From: Versatilivorator sp963663845 | GTDB lineage: Bacteria > Acidobacteriota > Terriglobia > Versatilivoradales > Versatilivoraceae | DNA length: 64,000 nt | Direction of reading: 5' to 3' | Assembly: GCA_963663845.2 (NCBI GenBank) | Contig: OY760650.2 | Location: 2,542,001-2,606,000 of the forward strand | Shown here: in pieces, positions 26,267 through 34,555 of the stretch | How the letters are laid out: each line of letters opens with the position of its first letter | How positions within the stretch are numbered: position 1 is the stretch's first letter | Position numbers and translations under genes: made by a program | The notes under the pieces: model-generated | The model's input: the letters and a program-made list of their open reading frames with translations, nothing else | The model's database searches: none | What the model was told of the DNA's origin: nothing

Positions 26267-27514
26267 TCAGTCAAGAGTCCAGCGGGCCTGCCGCAGCACG
26301 GCCAGGTCCGGGCGGGAGGCCATCTCCAGGCGCCGCTGGACCTGTTCCGTGGAGGGTGGCGCCTTGGGCACGGGGTTGTCCATCACTTCATACCAGGCCG
26401 TCAGCAGGGAGCCGTCGTTCAACTCGACCGTGGAAGGGTAGCCCAGGTCGCTGGAGATGCCGTCTCCGGAGAGGGTGATGGCGGCGGACCAGGTGCGGCC
26501 CTGGTCCTCGCTGACGCGGGCCTGGTTTCCATAGGGGGGCCGGCGATGGCCGTACGACATCACCAGGCGTCCGTCCCGCAGCTTCAGCAGGTGGGAGGGC
26601 AGTCCCCACACCCCGAGGGCGCGGGGAACCGACCAGGTCTTCCCTCCGTCGGTGGATCGGCTCTGCAGCGTCTCCCTTTCGTTGGCGGTGTTGTGGTTGC
26701 GGATGTGGGCGATGAGGGTTCCATCGGTGGTTTCCACGCCGTGCAGCTCGTGGTAGCCGTCCAGGTCGTCGCCCTTGCGGGTCGGGATTTCGGCCAGCCA
26801 GCGCCAGCTCCGGCCGTCGTCGGTAGACTCGCAGACCCCGATGCGCCCCTTGGATTGTCCGCTGGGACCGTACCAGAAGATCTTGCCGGGGTAGAGCAGG
26901 CGCCCGTCGGAGAGCTGAATGGGGCCGTGGGGGCTGTTGACCGGGCAGCGGTAGGGTGACGACCAGCTCCGGCCGCCGTCGGTGGAGCGGATCATCCAGC
27001 TCCCCAGCTCGATTTCGCGCTCGGCGGCCGTGATACGGCGGTGAATGGCCTGCCAGCGGTCCAGTTTCTCTCGGGTCCAGACGCCTTTTCCCTGCGATTC
27101 CAGCGCTTCGGCCCGGGCCAGGATGTCGGCATAGCCGATCGAGGTGAAGGTGGTGACCAGCAGCGACCCCTCGGCGGTTTCCACCACGCCGGCGTCCCGG
27201 TCGTCGATGGGACCGTCGATCAAGACCCGAGGAAAACTCCAGTGGCTTCCCTCGTCCCGGGAGCGCATCAGCTCCACCCGGCCGAAGGCGCAGACATGGG
27301 ATTCCCGGCCTCCCGAGCACACCAGCAGCAGTTCGCCGTTGCGGCGCCTGGCCAGGGTGGGCCAGCCGTGATAGAGCCGGGGTTGCATGCTGATCACCCG
27401 CTTGGAGTGAACGCGGGCGCCGGCAAGAGCCGCCAACGGGGAGCCGGAGGCCAGTCCGACAGCCAGAGCGCCCATCCCCTGAAGTATTTGCCGGCGAGTG
27501 GCTGTGCCGTGCAT
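26267..27514 (-). CDS. Tat-exported BNR/Asp-box sialidase-like protein
   Basis: 415-residue beta-propeller with five Asp-box-like motifs: SRDEGSHW, STDGGRSW, STDDGRSW, STDGGKTW and SEDQGRTW. The N-terminus ATRRQILQGMGALAVGLASG is a twin-arginine signal, so it should be exported folded to the periplasm. A sugar-hydrolase role (sialidase-like) is the family expectation, but binding-only members exist. ATG 27514 has GGAGGAC 5-6 nt upstream. Unlike the BNR protein at 7342-8610 it has no lipobox. It lies immediately upstream of nudC with a 40 bp gap or an 8 bp overlap, depending on the nudC start. Confidence 0.85.
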   Translation of the reverse strand: MHGTATRRQILQGMGALAVGLASGSPLAALAGARVHSKRVISMQPRLYHGWPTLARRRNGELLLVCSGGRESHVCAFGRVELMRSRDEGSHWSFPRVLIDGPIDDRDAGVVETAEGSLLVTTFTSIGYADILARAEALESQGKGVWTREKLDRWQAIHRRITAAEREIELGSWMIRSTDGGRSWSSPYRCPVNSPHGPIQLSDGRLLYPGKIFWYGPSGQSKGRIGVCESTDDGRSWRWLAEIPTRKGDDLDGYHELHGVETTDGTLIAHIRNHNTANERETLQSRSTDGGKTWSVPRALGVWGLPSHLLKLRDGRLVMSYGHRRPPYGNQARVSEDQGRTWSAAITLSGDGISSDLGYPSTVELNDGSLLTAWYEVMDNPVPKAPPSTEQVQRRLEMASRPDLAVLRQARWTLD

Positions 27515-27551
27515 GGGTGTCCTCCGTCTCTTGTGGGGTTGGAAACCAGTC

Positions 27552-27798
27552 TAGCCCGCCTTTCTCACCAGGGGGCATGATGATGGCGCAGTAGTTTTTC
27601 CCTCAGCGCGTGCTCGTGAGCGGAGAGCGTAGCGGTTTCTACGGTCGAGCGAGCATGGACGCGCTGAGGGGAAAAGGACAAGCCAGGGCATGCCCAGCGC
27701 CGTCTGTTATCCGCAAGTCCTTCCATGAAGCCCATCAAGGTGCTGAAGACCATTGACTTTTGTCCTGCCTCCAGCGACCTGGTGAGAAATGCGGGCTA
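27552..27798 (+). mobile_element. MITE-like element, copy 1
   Basis: 247 bp element whose ends are imperfect terminal inverted repeats: TAGCCCGCCTTTCTCACCAG at the left and its complement, ending ATGCGGGCTA, at the right. Both termini carry TA, as would a TA target duplication. It has no coding capacity. The body is highly similar to 29003-29251, including a GGTTTCTACGGTCGAGCGAGCA segment with internal dyad symmetry. No transposase that could mobilise it is in the window. Confidence 0.85.
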
Positions 27799-27859
27799 GC
27801 AGTATAGGCGCAAGCCGCGGCCGCATCAAGCCCGCTGCGTCGATTGGCAGCCGGAATGC

Positions 27860-28972
27860 CTATTCGTAGGAGAGCGCCTTGACGGGATCGCTGCCCGCCG
27901 CCTTGAGGGCCGGGTAGAGCCCCCCGATGATCCCGCTGACGGAGACGAAGAGGACCGTGTACAGGACCCAGAGAGGTGGAATCGAGAGTATCTGGGCGGG
28001 ATAGAGGAACCGGAGGAACTGCACGCCCAGGAAAGTCAGCAGGAATCCGACCAGAAGTCCGGCCAGGCAGAGGACCAGTATTTCCATCATCACCAGCTTG
28101 ACGATGTAGCCTTTGCGGGCCCCCAGAGATTTCAGGATGCCGATTTCCCGGGTTCGTTCCGCGATGGTGGTGTACATGGACAGGAAGCAGGCGAAGGAGC
28201 CGATGGAGATGGCCAGGCCGATGACCCCGGTGATGAAGGTGGTGTAAGCGGGAGGCCGGCCGTTTCTCAGCAGGGAAACCCACTCCCGCATGGAGGTCAC
28301 GCTGATGTTGGGAACCAGGTCCCGCATCTGGGCCATGGCTGCCTGCAACTGCCCGGAATCGTAGAGCTTGGCCAGAAAGGTGGAAGCCTGGCCGGCCTTG
28401 TCGGTGAGGGCTTGCAGGCTCCTGATGGGAACGTAGATCCGGCCCCCGATGCCGTTGCGGTAGATGCCCACCACCTGGAACGACTGGCCTTTCAAATCGA
28501 AACGATCGCCCACGGCCAGGCCCTTCGATCTGGCGTGCCGGTCGTCGATGATGGCCTCCCGGGCTTCGGGTCCGCTGAAGCGGCGGCCCTCCAGGAACTC
28601 CAGGCTGCCGGCCACGGCTTCGAAGCTCGGCAGGTCGATGCCGTAGATGGTGCTCCAGCCTCCCCGAAGCTGAGCCAGGAAGAGAATGGGCGTCACCTGC
28701 CGTACCGAATCCAGCCGGGCCAGGGTCTCGGCCACGGCCTCGGGAATGATGGTGCTGCCGGTGGTGAAAAAGAGCGGGGGCGCATTGGCCGGCCGAACGA
28801 TGACGTCGGCGGCCAGGTTCTTCTGGCGGTCGGCGTTGTCCTGAATCATGCCGTTGGCGATGCCCATCACCAACAGGATCAGCATGACTTCGAGGCTGAT
28901 GGCCACAACGCTGGCGCAAGCCCGAACGGGGCGGTGAACGACGTTTGTGAAGACCAGTTTGAGGGCTGTCAT
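27860..28972 (-). CDS. ABC transporter permease, FtsX/MacB type
   Basis: 370-residue inner-membrane protein: one transmembrane segment near residues 20-40, a large MacB-like periplasmic domain (about 45-240) and three C-terminal segments in an FtsX domain (ITGVIGLAISIGSFACFLS, then MMEILVLCLAGLLVGFLL, then LWVLYTVLFVSVSGIIGGLY). Such permeases work with an ABC ATPase in lipoprotein export, macrolide efflux or cell division signalling. No ATPase or adaptor gene is adjacent; instead MITE-like copies lie 61 bp downstream and 30 bp upstream. ATG 28972 begins the conserved MTALKLVFTNVVHR; open frame to 29035 enters the MITE. Confidence 0.88.
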   Translation of the reverse strand: MTALKLVFTNVVHRPVRACASVVAISLEVMLILLVMGIANGMIQDNADRQKNLAADVIVRPANAPPLFFTTGSTIIPEAVAETLARLDSVRQVTPILFLAQLRGGWSTIYGIDLPSFEAVAGSLEFLEGRRFSGPEAREAIIDDRHARSKGLAVGDRFDLKGQSFQVVGIYRNGIGGRIYVPIRSLQALTDKAGQASTFLAKLYDSGQLQAAMAQMRDLVPNISVTSMREWVSLLRNGRPPAYTTFITGVIGLAISIGSFACFLSMYTTIAERTREIGILKSLGARKGYIVKLVMMEILVLCLAGLLVGFLLTFLGVQFLRFLYPAQILSIPPLWVLYTVLFVSVSGIIGGLYPALKAAGSDPVKALSYE

Positions 28973-29002
28973 CGATCGGCGGTGACGGTGGGCCCCGTCC
29001 TT

Positions 29003-29251
29003 TAGCCCGCATTTCTCACCAGGGGGCATGATCATGGCGCAGTAATTTTCCCCTCAGGGCGTGCTCGTGAGCGAAGAGCGTAGCGGTTTCTACGGTCGAG
29101 CGAGCACGTGCGCGCTAAGGGGAAAAGGACCAGCCAGGGCATGCCCAGCGCCGTCTGTTATCCGCAAACCCTTTACATGAAGCCAATCAAGGTGCTGAAG
29201 ACAATTGACTCTTAATCCTGCGTCCAGCGACCTGGTGAGAAATGCGGGCTA
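29003..29251 (+). mobile_element. MITE-like element, copy 2
   Basis: 249 bp element in the same orientation as 27552-27798 and nearly identical along its length. Terminal inverted repeats TAGCCCGCATTTCTCACCAG and the complementary CTGGTGAGAAATGCGGGCTA match over 20 nt with few or no mismatches. Internal segments such as GGCATGCCCAGCGCCGTCTG are identical in both copies. A decayed right end also occurs at 55841-55909. Confidence 0.87.
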
Positions 29252-29616
29252 GGTGGGCCGGACCGGAAAGAGGGCCGTAGGAACGCGCCTGCCGGTCCCA
29301 TGCATTTTAGCATGATTGTGCACGCACCGGGGCTCCTTCGAACCTTTAGACCCCGAAGTCGGCCAGTCTGGAAAGGGAACGGGCAGCGTAGCGGGCGCGG
29401 GATCGGGAATCGGCAAAGGAGTTGCAATTGGTGGTCTGAAAGGTGGTATCAGTCGGCGTCGTTTGGCGGTATCGTTTGCATTTAAAGACGACGCTACACT
29501 GTCACTCATTACCGAAGTTCGGGCCACCGGGATTCAGAAAGCCCCAAGATTTATCTGTCTGGATCGACTAAACTCAATGATTAAGGGGCGTTGGGCGTTG
29601 CGACAGGAGAAAGCCA
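29252..29616 (+). other. Spacer with a possible small ORF before the ATPase gene
   Basis: The stretch between MITE copy 2 and the ATPase gene has a short open frame ending at 29636, which overlaps the ATPase start by 20 bp. It includes the glycine-rich segment GTGSVAGAGSGIGKGVAIGG and then KGGISRRRLAVSFAFKDD. Only a TTG start near 29316 is available. It could be a small first gene of the ATPase operon or the tail of a lost gene; I cannot decide. Confidence 0.3.
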
Positions 29617-31191
29617 ATGAGAGCATCCGCAGCTAACGGACCGTCGTTCAAAGCGGTGCCCACACAGAACGAGGTACGCGTTTCAGTGGAGAAATTCGGT
29701 CCCATCGAAAAAGGATCCGTGGATCTTCGGCCCTTAACAGTTTTCGTTGGTCCGAGTAACACTGGGAAGACGTACCTTGCAATTCTCATTTATGCGTTGC
29801 ATAGGACATTGCAAGGATTCCCCCGGTTTCCCATCAGAGATCGCTATGTTTATTTTCAAGAGGAAGACTTTTCGATAACGGACGCTGAATTAAAACGTAT
29901 TTTGGACGCTGATAGAAAATCGCTCCGATTTTCTGAATTACCTCGGTCCATGCGAAACATTGCGCAGAATTTTCTCTCAAACGAGAACTTTCTGGCGGAC
30001 GAATTGAGAAGCGAACTTGAGCGTTGTTTTGATCTTGATTCGGTTACCGGCCTGATACGGATGTTTGAAAAACCCAACGTTTCAAACCTGTCAATTGCGG
30101 TTGGAGAAGACGAGGAAGAGCTCTGGGATTTCTCGATGAGGGTATCCGAATCCGATATTTCATCGAGAGGCAATATTAACGATATGGAGCTTCTCTCGAA
30201 ACGAAAATTCGGTTCAGCGAGAGCCTATGAGAGGGTGGTCGGTAGACTTCGACGCCATGTTGTCAATGAGGCAGGTAAACTGGCAGACCGTCAAAGGAGC
30301 TTTCTGCTGGGAGAACTGTCGGAGATATTGTTTCATCCCGTTCGGGAGCAACAAGTGGAAACCTACTACCTGCCTGCCGCGCGGAGCGGCATCATGCAGA
30401 GTCACCGTGTCATCGCGAGTTCTCTGGTGGCGCGGTCGACGCGGGCGGGATTGGAGCGTTTTCCCGAACTCCCCACTTTCTCTGGTGTCATGGCTGACTT
30501 CATGCAACGACTGATTCTCTACGATGCACCTGGCCCGCACTTCGGAGTGGGGCGACGACGAAGACCGATGAAAGAGATCAAAGCGCTCGCGCAAGCTTTG
30601 GAGCGACGCACACTCGGCGGGCAGATTCGAACCAACAGGCCGTCACCGGGCGCATATCCGGAATTTGTCTACCGCCCCCTTAGCGCGAAGGAAGACATTC
30701 GTCTGAGTCGGGCATCGTCCATGGTATCCGAGCTGGCTCCGGTGGTGCTCTTTATGCGCGGCAACATCTGCAGTGGCGACACGCTCATAATCGAGGAGCC
30801 GGAGGCACATCTTCATCCTGCCGCCCAAACAGAGATGGCAGCCACTTTGGCACGCCTGGTCAGATGCGGCGTGCGAGTCGTAGTCACGACGCATAGCGAC
30901 TGGCTTCTCAAGGGAATCGGTAATCTGATCAGGCAAGGCGAGCTTGAGGAACAGGTTGGTGAGTCTGAGAGAAAGCCTCTCTCTCCAGAATCGCTCCGGC
31001 CTCGGGATGTCGGTATCTGGCTGTTTCACAAGGACGGCGCCGGCAAGGGGTCCACGATAAGAGAAATCGAGTTCGACCGCATTGAAGGCGTAGAACCGTC
31101 GGACTACGAAGATGTGGCCGAGCAGCTTTACAACCGCTCCGCGGATCTGCAGAACCGGTTTGAAGAAATCGTCAATCAAAGCAAGATATGA
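29617..31191 (+). CDS. AAA/ABC-type ATPase of a putative two-gene defence system
   Basis: 524-residue cytosolic ATPase of the SMC/OLD-like AAA_15/AAA_21 group. After a short lead it has VRVSVEKFGPI and Walker A GPSNTGKT at residues 45-52. The signature-like SRASSMVSEL precedes Walker B DTLIIEEPEAHLHPAAQTEM (about 388-407) and a switch histidine in VVTTHSDWLLKGI near 425. The middle is a long helical insertion. No TOPRIM or HNH domain is fused. The next gene overlaps it by 4 bp (ATGA), so the two are translated together. Codon use and GC are clearly lower than in the neighbouring hflX region, which suggests transfer. By organisation it resembles ATPase-effector systems such as Septu, PARIS or AbiL, without matching one. 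Confidence 0.87.
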   Translation: MRASAANGPSFKAVPTQNEVRVSVEKFGPIEKGSVDLRPLTVFVGPSNTGKTYLAILIYALHRTLQGFPRFPIRDRYVYFQEEDFSITDAELKRILDADRKSLRFSELPRSMRNIAQNFLSNENFLADELRSELERCFDLDSVTGLIRMFEKPNVSNLSIAVGEDEEELWDFSMRVSESDISSRGNINDMELLSKRKFGSARAYERVVGRLRRHVVNEAGKLADRQRSFLLGELSEILFHPVREQQVETYYLPAARSGIMQSHRVIASSLVARSTRAGLERFPELPTFSGVMADFMQRLILYDAPGPHFGVGRRRRPMKEIKALAQALERRTLGGQIRTNRPSPGAYPEFVYRPLSAKEDIRLSRASSMVSELAPVVLFMRGNICSGDTLIIEEPEAHLHPAAQTEMAATLARLVRCGVRVVVTTHSDWLLKGIGNLIRQGELEEQVGESERKPLSPESLRPRDVGIWLFHKDGAGKGSTIREIEFDRIEGVEPSDYEDVAEQLYNRSADLQNRFEEIVNQSKI

Positions 31192-31670
31192 ACGTTGACG
31201 AAGTTCTGGACGGCATCCGCACGGAAGTGGGAGCGGAAAACCTGGCTGTTTCGTGCAATCGAGATGAATGCGACGTGTTCCTTGCCGATCTCCCCACCGA
31301 CCGGATCATCGTCGACGCAGACCTTGCGTTTCCTGCACATGGGTGGGAAGGAGAGCGATGCGACTTTATCGTCTTTCTCTTCGGCAGTGACGCCAACCTG
31401 TACGCGATGCCGCTTGAACTCAAGAGTGGAAGCATCCCCATAGCAAAGACAGTCAGGCAGTTGAGAAAGGGGGCCGAGTTCGTTGACCGATTCGGACCGG
31501 AAACGCCACCACCCGCTTGTCGCCCTATCTTGGTTCACGGGCGACGCATTTCCTTCAGGGAGCGAAAAAGACTGAATCGCCTGAAGGTCACGTTTCGAGG
31601 GCTTGAACTGACCATTAAGACGGCGCGTTGCGGTCACCCGGGGAATCTGGCGCTTGCGTTGGAAATTTGA
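31188..31670 (+). CDS. Small PD-(D/E)XK-like protein, partner of the ATPase
   Basis: 160-residue protein with no recognised named domain. A nuclease-like core is visible: Asp59 in RCDFIVFLFG, then Glu77-Leu-Lys79 in AMPLELKSGS, followed by TVRQLRKGAEFVDRF. The order hydrophobic-D, E-x-K, then QL-GA is the usual layout of PD-(D/E)XK nucleases. The upstream half is acidic (CNRDECDVFLADLPTD). Its ATG overlaps the ATPase stop codon, and the pair ends 90 bp before the convergent hflX gene. The predicted role is effector nuclease controlled by the ATPase; this is inference, and a non-catalytic restriction-like fold is possible. Confidence 0.75.
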   Translation: MNVDEVLDGIRTEVGAENLAVSCNRDECDVFLADLPTDRIIVDADLAFPAHGWEGERCDFIVFLFGSDANLYAMPLELKSGSIPIAKTVRQLRKGAEFVDRFGPETPPPACRPILVHGRRISFRERKRLNRLKVTFRGLELTIKTARCGHPGNLALALEI

Positions 31671-31760
31671 GCTGGCGCTTGCGGGCCGGGCAGACGTGAC
31701 ATGCAGGTCCGAACCATCATTACTTGCAGCAACGAAGCGACCTGACTACCCCGGCGCCCC

Positions 31761-33041
31761 TCACCGGCCACCCATCTTCCTGAGCTGCTCCACCACCGAG
31801 CGGGGGGCTTCCACTTCCAGCAGCACCTGGCTGTCCCGAACCTCCCGGCGAAGCAGCCGTCCGCTGGCATGGATCTGCGCCAGCAGTTCCCCCTGCCGGG
31901 CCTCTACCCGAAAACGCGCCCGCACCAGTGGGTCCTCGTAGATGGACTGGTCGATCCTCTCCAGCAGTCCGGAGATCCCCTGGCGTCGCAGCGCCGATAC
32001 CTTCAGGGCGTTGTCTCCCGGGGGAAGCCTGGGCGGTTGCTCCAGCAGGTCGGTCTTGTTGTAGACCTCCAGGGTCGGCTTGCCCGAATCCCCCAGCTCC
32101 TCCAGCACCTTGAGCACCGAGGATCGCTGGTGTTCGGCGTGGGGGCTGGAGCCATCGATCACGTGCAGCAGTAGTTGCGCTTCCCCGATTTCCTCGAGGG
32201 TGGCCCGAAAGGCCGAGACCAGTGTGGCGGGAAGCTTGCTGATGAAACCGACCGTGTCGGACAGGATCACCTCCCGCTTGGAGGGCAGCCGGATGCGGCG
32301 CAGCAGCGGGTCCAGGGTGGCGAAGAGCTGGCGGGAGGCCAGGGTGTCCGATCGGGTCAGGGCATTGAAGAGGGTGGATTTGCCGGCATTGGTGTATCCG
32401 ACCAGCGAGACGGTGGGAACGGGAACGGATTGGCGAAAGGAGCGGTGCAACTGGCGGTGCGCCCTCACCCGCCGGAGATCGCGCTTGATCTTGTGAATTC
32501 TCTGGTGGATCTTGCGTTGATCGGTCTCCAGCTTGGTCTCGCCCGGACCGCGCGTGCCGATGCCTCCTCCCAGGCGGGACAGCTCCGCTCCTCGGCCTCC
32601 CAATCGAGGCAGCCAGTAGTCGAGCTGGGCCAGCTCGACCTGCAGCTTCCCCTCCCGGGTCCGGGCGCGGCTGGCGAAGATGTCCAGGATGAGCTGGGTC
32701 CGGTCGACCACCTTGCAGTCGAGTGCGCGCTCGAGGTTTCGTTGCTGGGCCGGAGAGAGGTTGTCGTCGAAGATCACGGTGTCGGCCCGGTGCCGGCCCA
32801 GCAGTCCTTTCAGCCCCTCCACCTTTCCCTTGCCGATCAGAAAGGCGGGGTCATAGCGGAACCGTTGCTGGAGCAGGCGGGCGGCCACCCTGGCGCGGGC
32901 GGCGGAAGCCAGGGCCGCCAGCTCGTCCAGCGATTCCTCCAGGCTCAGCCCGGCTCCTCTGCCGGCAGCCGGACCGAGGGGGCGCTTCAGCTCGCATCCC
33001 ACCAGGATGACGTTTTCTCTGTCCGGGGCGGCGACGTCCAT
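31761..33041 (-). CDS. hflX: GTPase HflX
   Basis: 426-residue ribosome-associated GTPase that splits stalled or hibernating ribosomes. An N-terminal HflX domain (IGKGKVEGL, DDNLSPAQQRNLERAL, DRTQLILDIFASRARTREGK) leads into the glycine-rich GGGIGTRGPGETKLE loop. The G domain follows, with VGYTNAGKSTLFN (G1), DTVGFI (G3) and NKTD (G4). ATG 33041 lies one base after the hfq stop, so translation is probably coupled. The miaA-hfq-hflX order is the one well known from Proteobacteria and found in some other phyla. Confidence 0.95.
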   Translation of the reverse strand: MDVAAPDRENVILVGCELKRPLGPAAGRGAGLSLEESLDELAALASAARARVAARLLQQRFRYDPAFLIGKGKVEGLKGLLGRHRADTVIFDDNLSPAQQRNLERALDCKVVDRTQLILDIFASRARTREGKLQVELAQLDYWLPRLGGRGAELSRLGGGIGTRGPGETKLETDQRKIHQRIHKIKRDLRRVRAHRQLHRSFRQSVPVPTVSLVGYTNAGKSTLFNALTRSDTLASRQLFATLDPLLRRIRLPSKREVILSDTVGFISKLPATLVSAFRATLEEIGEAQLLLHVIDGSSPHAEHQRSSVLKVLEELGDSGKPTLEVYNKTDLLEQPPRLPPGDNALKVSALRRQGISGLLERIDQSIYEDPLVRARFRVEARQGELLAQIHASGRLLRREVRDSQVLLEVEAPRSVVEQLRKMGGR

Positions 33042-33042
33042 T

Positions 33043-33336
33043 TCAGTTCGAAGGTTCCGGCCTGGAGGCCTTGGCTTGTGGGGAGGGAGGTTCCGAAGGC
33101 GATGAGGGTGGAGCCGATGCGGCCGGGACCGATTTGGTCGTCGCAACGGTCGAGATGGCGTGTTTGAAGAGGAGTTGTTCCCGGTTGCCGGACTCCAGAA
33201 TGATCGCGTACTTGTCGAAGCTCCTGATGCGGCCGGTCAGCTTGACCCCGCTCACCAGGAAGACGGCTACCGGCAGCTTCTCCCTGCGAAGATGGTTGAG
33301 AAAGACGTCCTGAATATTGTGCGGTTGCTTTTCCAT
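33043..33336 (-). CDS. hfq: RNA chaperone Hfq
   Basis: 97-residue Sm-like RNA chaperone. The Sm1 region is NIQDVFLNHLRREKLPVAVFLVSGVKLTGR and Sm2 is YAIILESGNREQLLFKHAIS; the latter keeps the KHAIS variant of the canonical YKHA motif, needed for U-rich RNA binding. The C-terminal 28 residues are a disordered Pro/Ser/Ala tail, typical in style but variable in sequence. ATG 33336 is preceded by AGGAG at a 5-6 nt spacing. It sits 68 nt after miaA and one base before hflX. Confidence 0.95.
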   Translation of the reverse strand: MEKQPHNIQDVFLNHLRREKLPVAVFLVSGVKLTGRIRSFDKYAIILESGNREQLLFKHAISTVATTKSVPAASAPPSSPSEPPSPQAKASRPEPSN

Positions 33337-33404
33337 GGATCTCCTGATTCTCCTGAATGTCCCTTGGATTCAGGGCCGTTCCGGCAAGGCAGCCCCGGAG
33401 CTCT

Positions 33405-34394
33405 TTAGGGGGCGGACGAAAGCACCGGTCGGGTCGACGTCCCCGAAGGCTGTCTTGTCCCGGCCCGGATGAATTCCGCCACGCAGGCTTCAACGTCGGA
33501 CCCGAGGGAATCTTCGTCCCCGAATCCTGAATACCAGGTCACCTTCTCTTCCTTGCGAAACCAGGTCAACTGTCGCTTGGCGTAGTTCCGCGTGGCCTGC
33601 GTGGTAGCCTCCACGGCGGCCTGCAAGGGCATCTCTCCCTGCAGAAACCGCACCACCTGAAGGTACCCGAGCGATTGGAGAGGCTTGCAGTCGGGAGAAT
33701 AGCCCCTGGCCAGGATGGACCGGACCTCCTCCACCAGTCCGCCGGCGAACATGCGGTCGACGCGCTCTTCGATTCTCCGGTAGAGCCGGTCCCGCGGCGG
33801 ATCGAGCCCGATCTTCAGCAGTCGGAACCCCTGCAGCTTCTCCGGGGCGGTCCGGAAGTGAAGCGAGATGGGCTTGGCGGTCAGAAAATAGACCTCCAGG
33901 GCGCGTATGATCTTGTGCTGGTCCCTGGCTGAAATGCGCCGGGCCGACTCCGGGTCCACTCTCGCCAGCAAGCGGTGGAGATGGGTGTCCCCCTTGCGCC
34001 GGGCCTGCTGTTGCAGGCGCCCTCTCAGCGACTCACAGCGGGAGGGTCCGTCGAAGAGGCCGTTGAGCAAAGCGCGCAGGTAGAGCCCGGTGCCCCCCGC
34101 CACCAGAGGCAGATTTCCCCGCTGTCCGATTTCCGACAAGACCCTGCGGCCCAGAGCCATGTACTGACCGGCAGTAAACTCCTGGTCGGGATCGAGAAAG
34201 TCGATCAGGTGGTGAGGGATGCCGGCCTGCTCGGGTTTGAGCACCTTGGAGGCGCCGATGTCCAGAAACCGGTAGACCTGCACCGAATCGCAACCGACGA
34301 TCTCACCCCGGAATCGCCGGGCAATCCGCAGCGCCAGATTGGATTTTCCGCTTGCGGTCGGTCCCAGGACGGCGATGAGGGGTGGATTCGTCAA
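33405..34394 (-). CDS. miaA: tRNA dimethylallyltransferase MiaA
   Basis: 329-residue enzyme that transfers dimethylallyl to N6 of A37 in tRNAs reading UNN codons. The P-loop is GPTASGKS at residues 11-18, followed by GCDSVQVYRFLDIGASK, the prenyl-binding VAGGTGLYLRALL, and the C-terminal RNYAKRQLTWFR, all canonical. The apparent start is TTG at 34394 (TTGACGAATCC), overlapping the stop of a small upstream frame, which suggests reinitiation. It is the first main gene of miaA-hfq-hflX. Confidence 0.94.
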   Translation of the reverse strand: MTNPPLIAVLGPTASGKSNLALRIARRFRGEIVGCDSVQVYRFLDIGASKVLKPEQAGIPHHLIDFLDPDQEFTAGQYMALGRRVLSEIGQRGNLPLVAGGTGLYLRALLNGLFDGPSRCESLRGRLQQQARRKGDTHLHRLLARVDPESARRISARDQHKIIRALEVYFLTAKPISLHFRTAPEKLQGFRLLKIGLDPPRDRLYRRIEERVDRMFAGGLVEEVRSILARGYSPDCKPLQSLGYLQVVRFLQGEMPLQAAVEATTQATRNYAKRQLTWFRKEEKVTWYSGFGDEDSLGSDVEACVAEFIRAGTRQPSGTSTRPVLSSAP

Positions 34395-34483
34395 GGCCAG
34401 AGCCAGATGCGAAGGGCCAGGTAGGCAAACAGGAGCGTCGCCAGGATGCAGAGCCCCAAAAGCTGCACGCGCGACGGCCTCAT
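34391..34483 (-). CDS. Possible 30-residue membrane or leader peptide upstream of miaA
   Basis: A frame starting at ATG 34483 encodes MRPSRVQLLGLCILATLLFA plus ten more residues ending LRIWLWP, a single hydrophobic helix with a basic N-terminus. Its stop TGA overlaps the TTG start of miaA. It could be a translated leader that couples initiation of miaA, or a small membrane protein. Ribosome-binding sequence is weak, so expression is uncertain. Confidence 0.4.
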   Translation of the reverse strand: MRPSRVQLLGLCILATLLFAYLALRIWLWP

Positions 34484-34555
34484 GACCCGATTCCCACCCG
34501 GAACTGGAAAAAATCTACTCCATCCCGGCGCCAATGTAAACAGAGGGATGTCGGG

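Noticed and set aside
29617..31670. Direct assignment to Septu, PARIS or Gabija
   Set aside because: The partner has no HNH, DUF4435 or UvrD-like helicase signature that I can see; assignment would need a profile search.
31188..31670. Simple restriction endonuclease subunit
   Set aside because: No methyltransferase or specificity subunit is adjacent, and the coupling is to an OLD/SMC-type ATPase instead.
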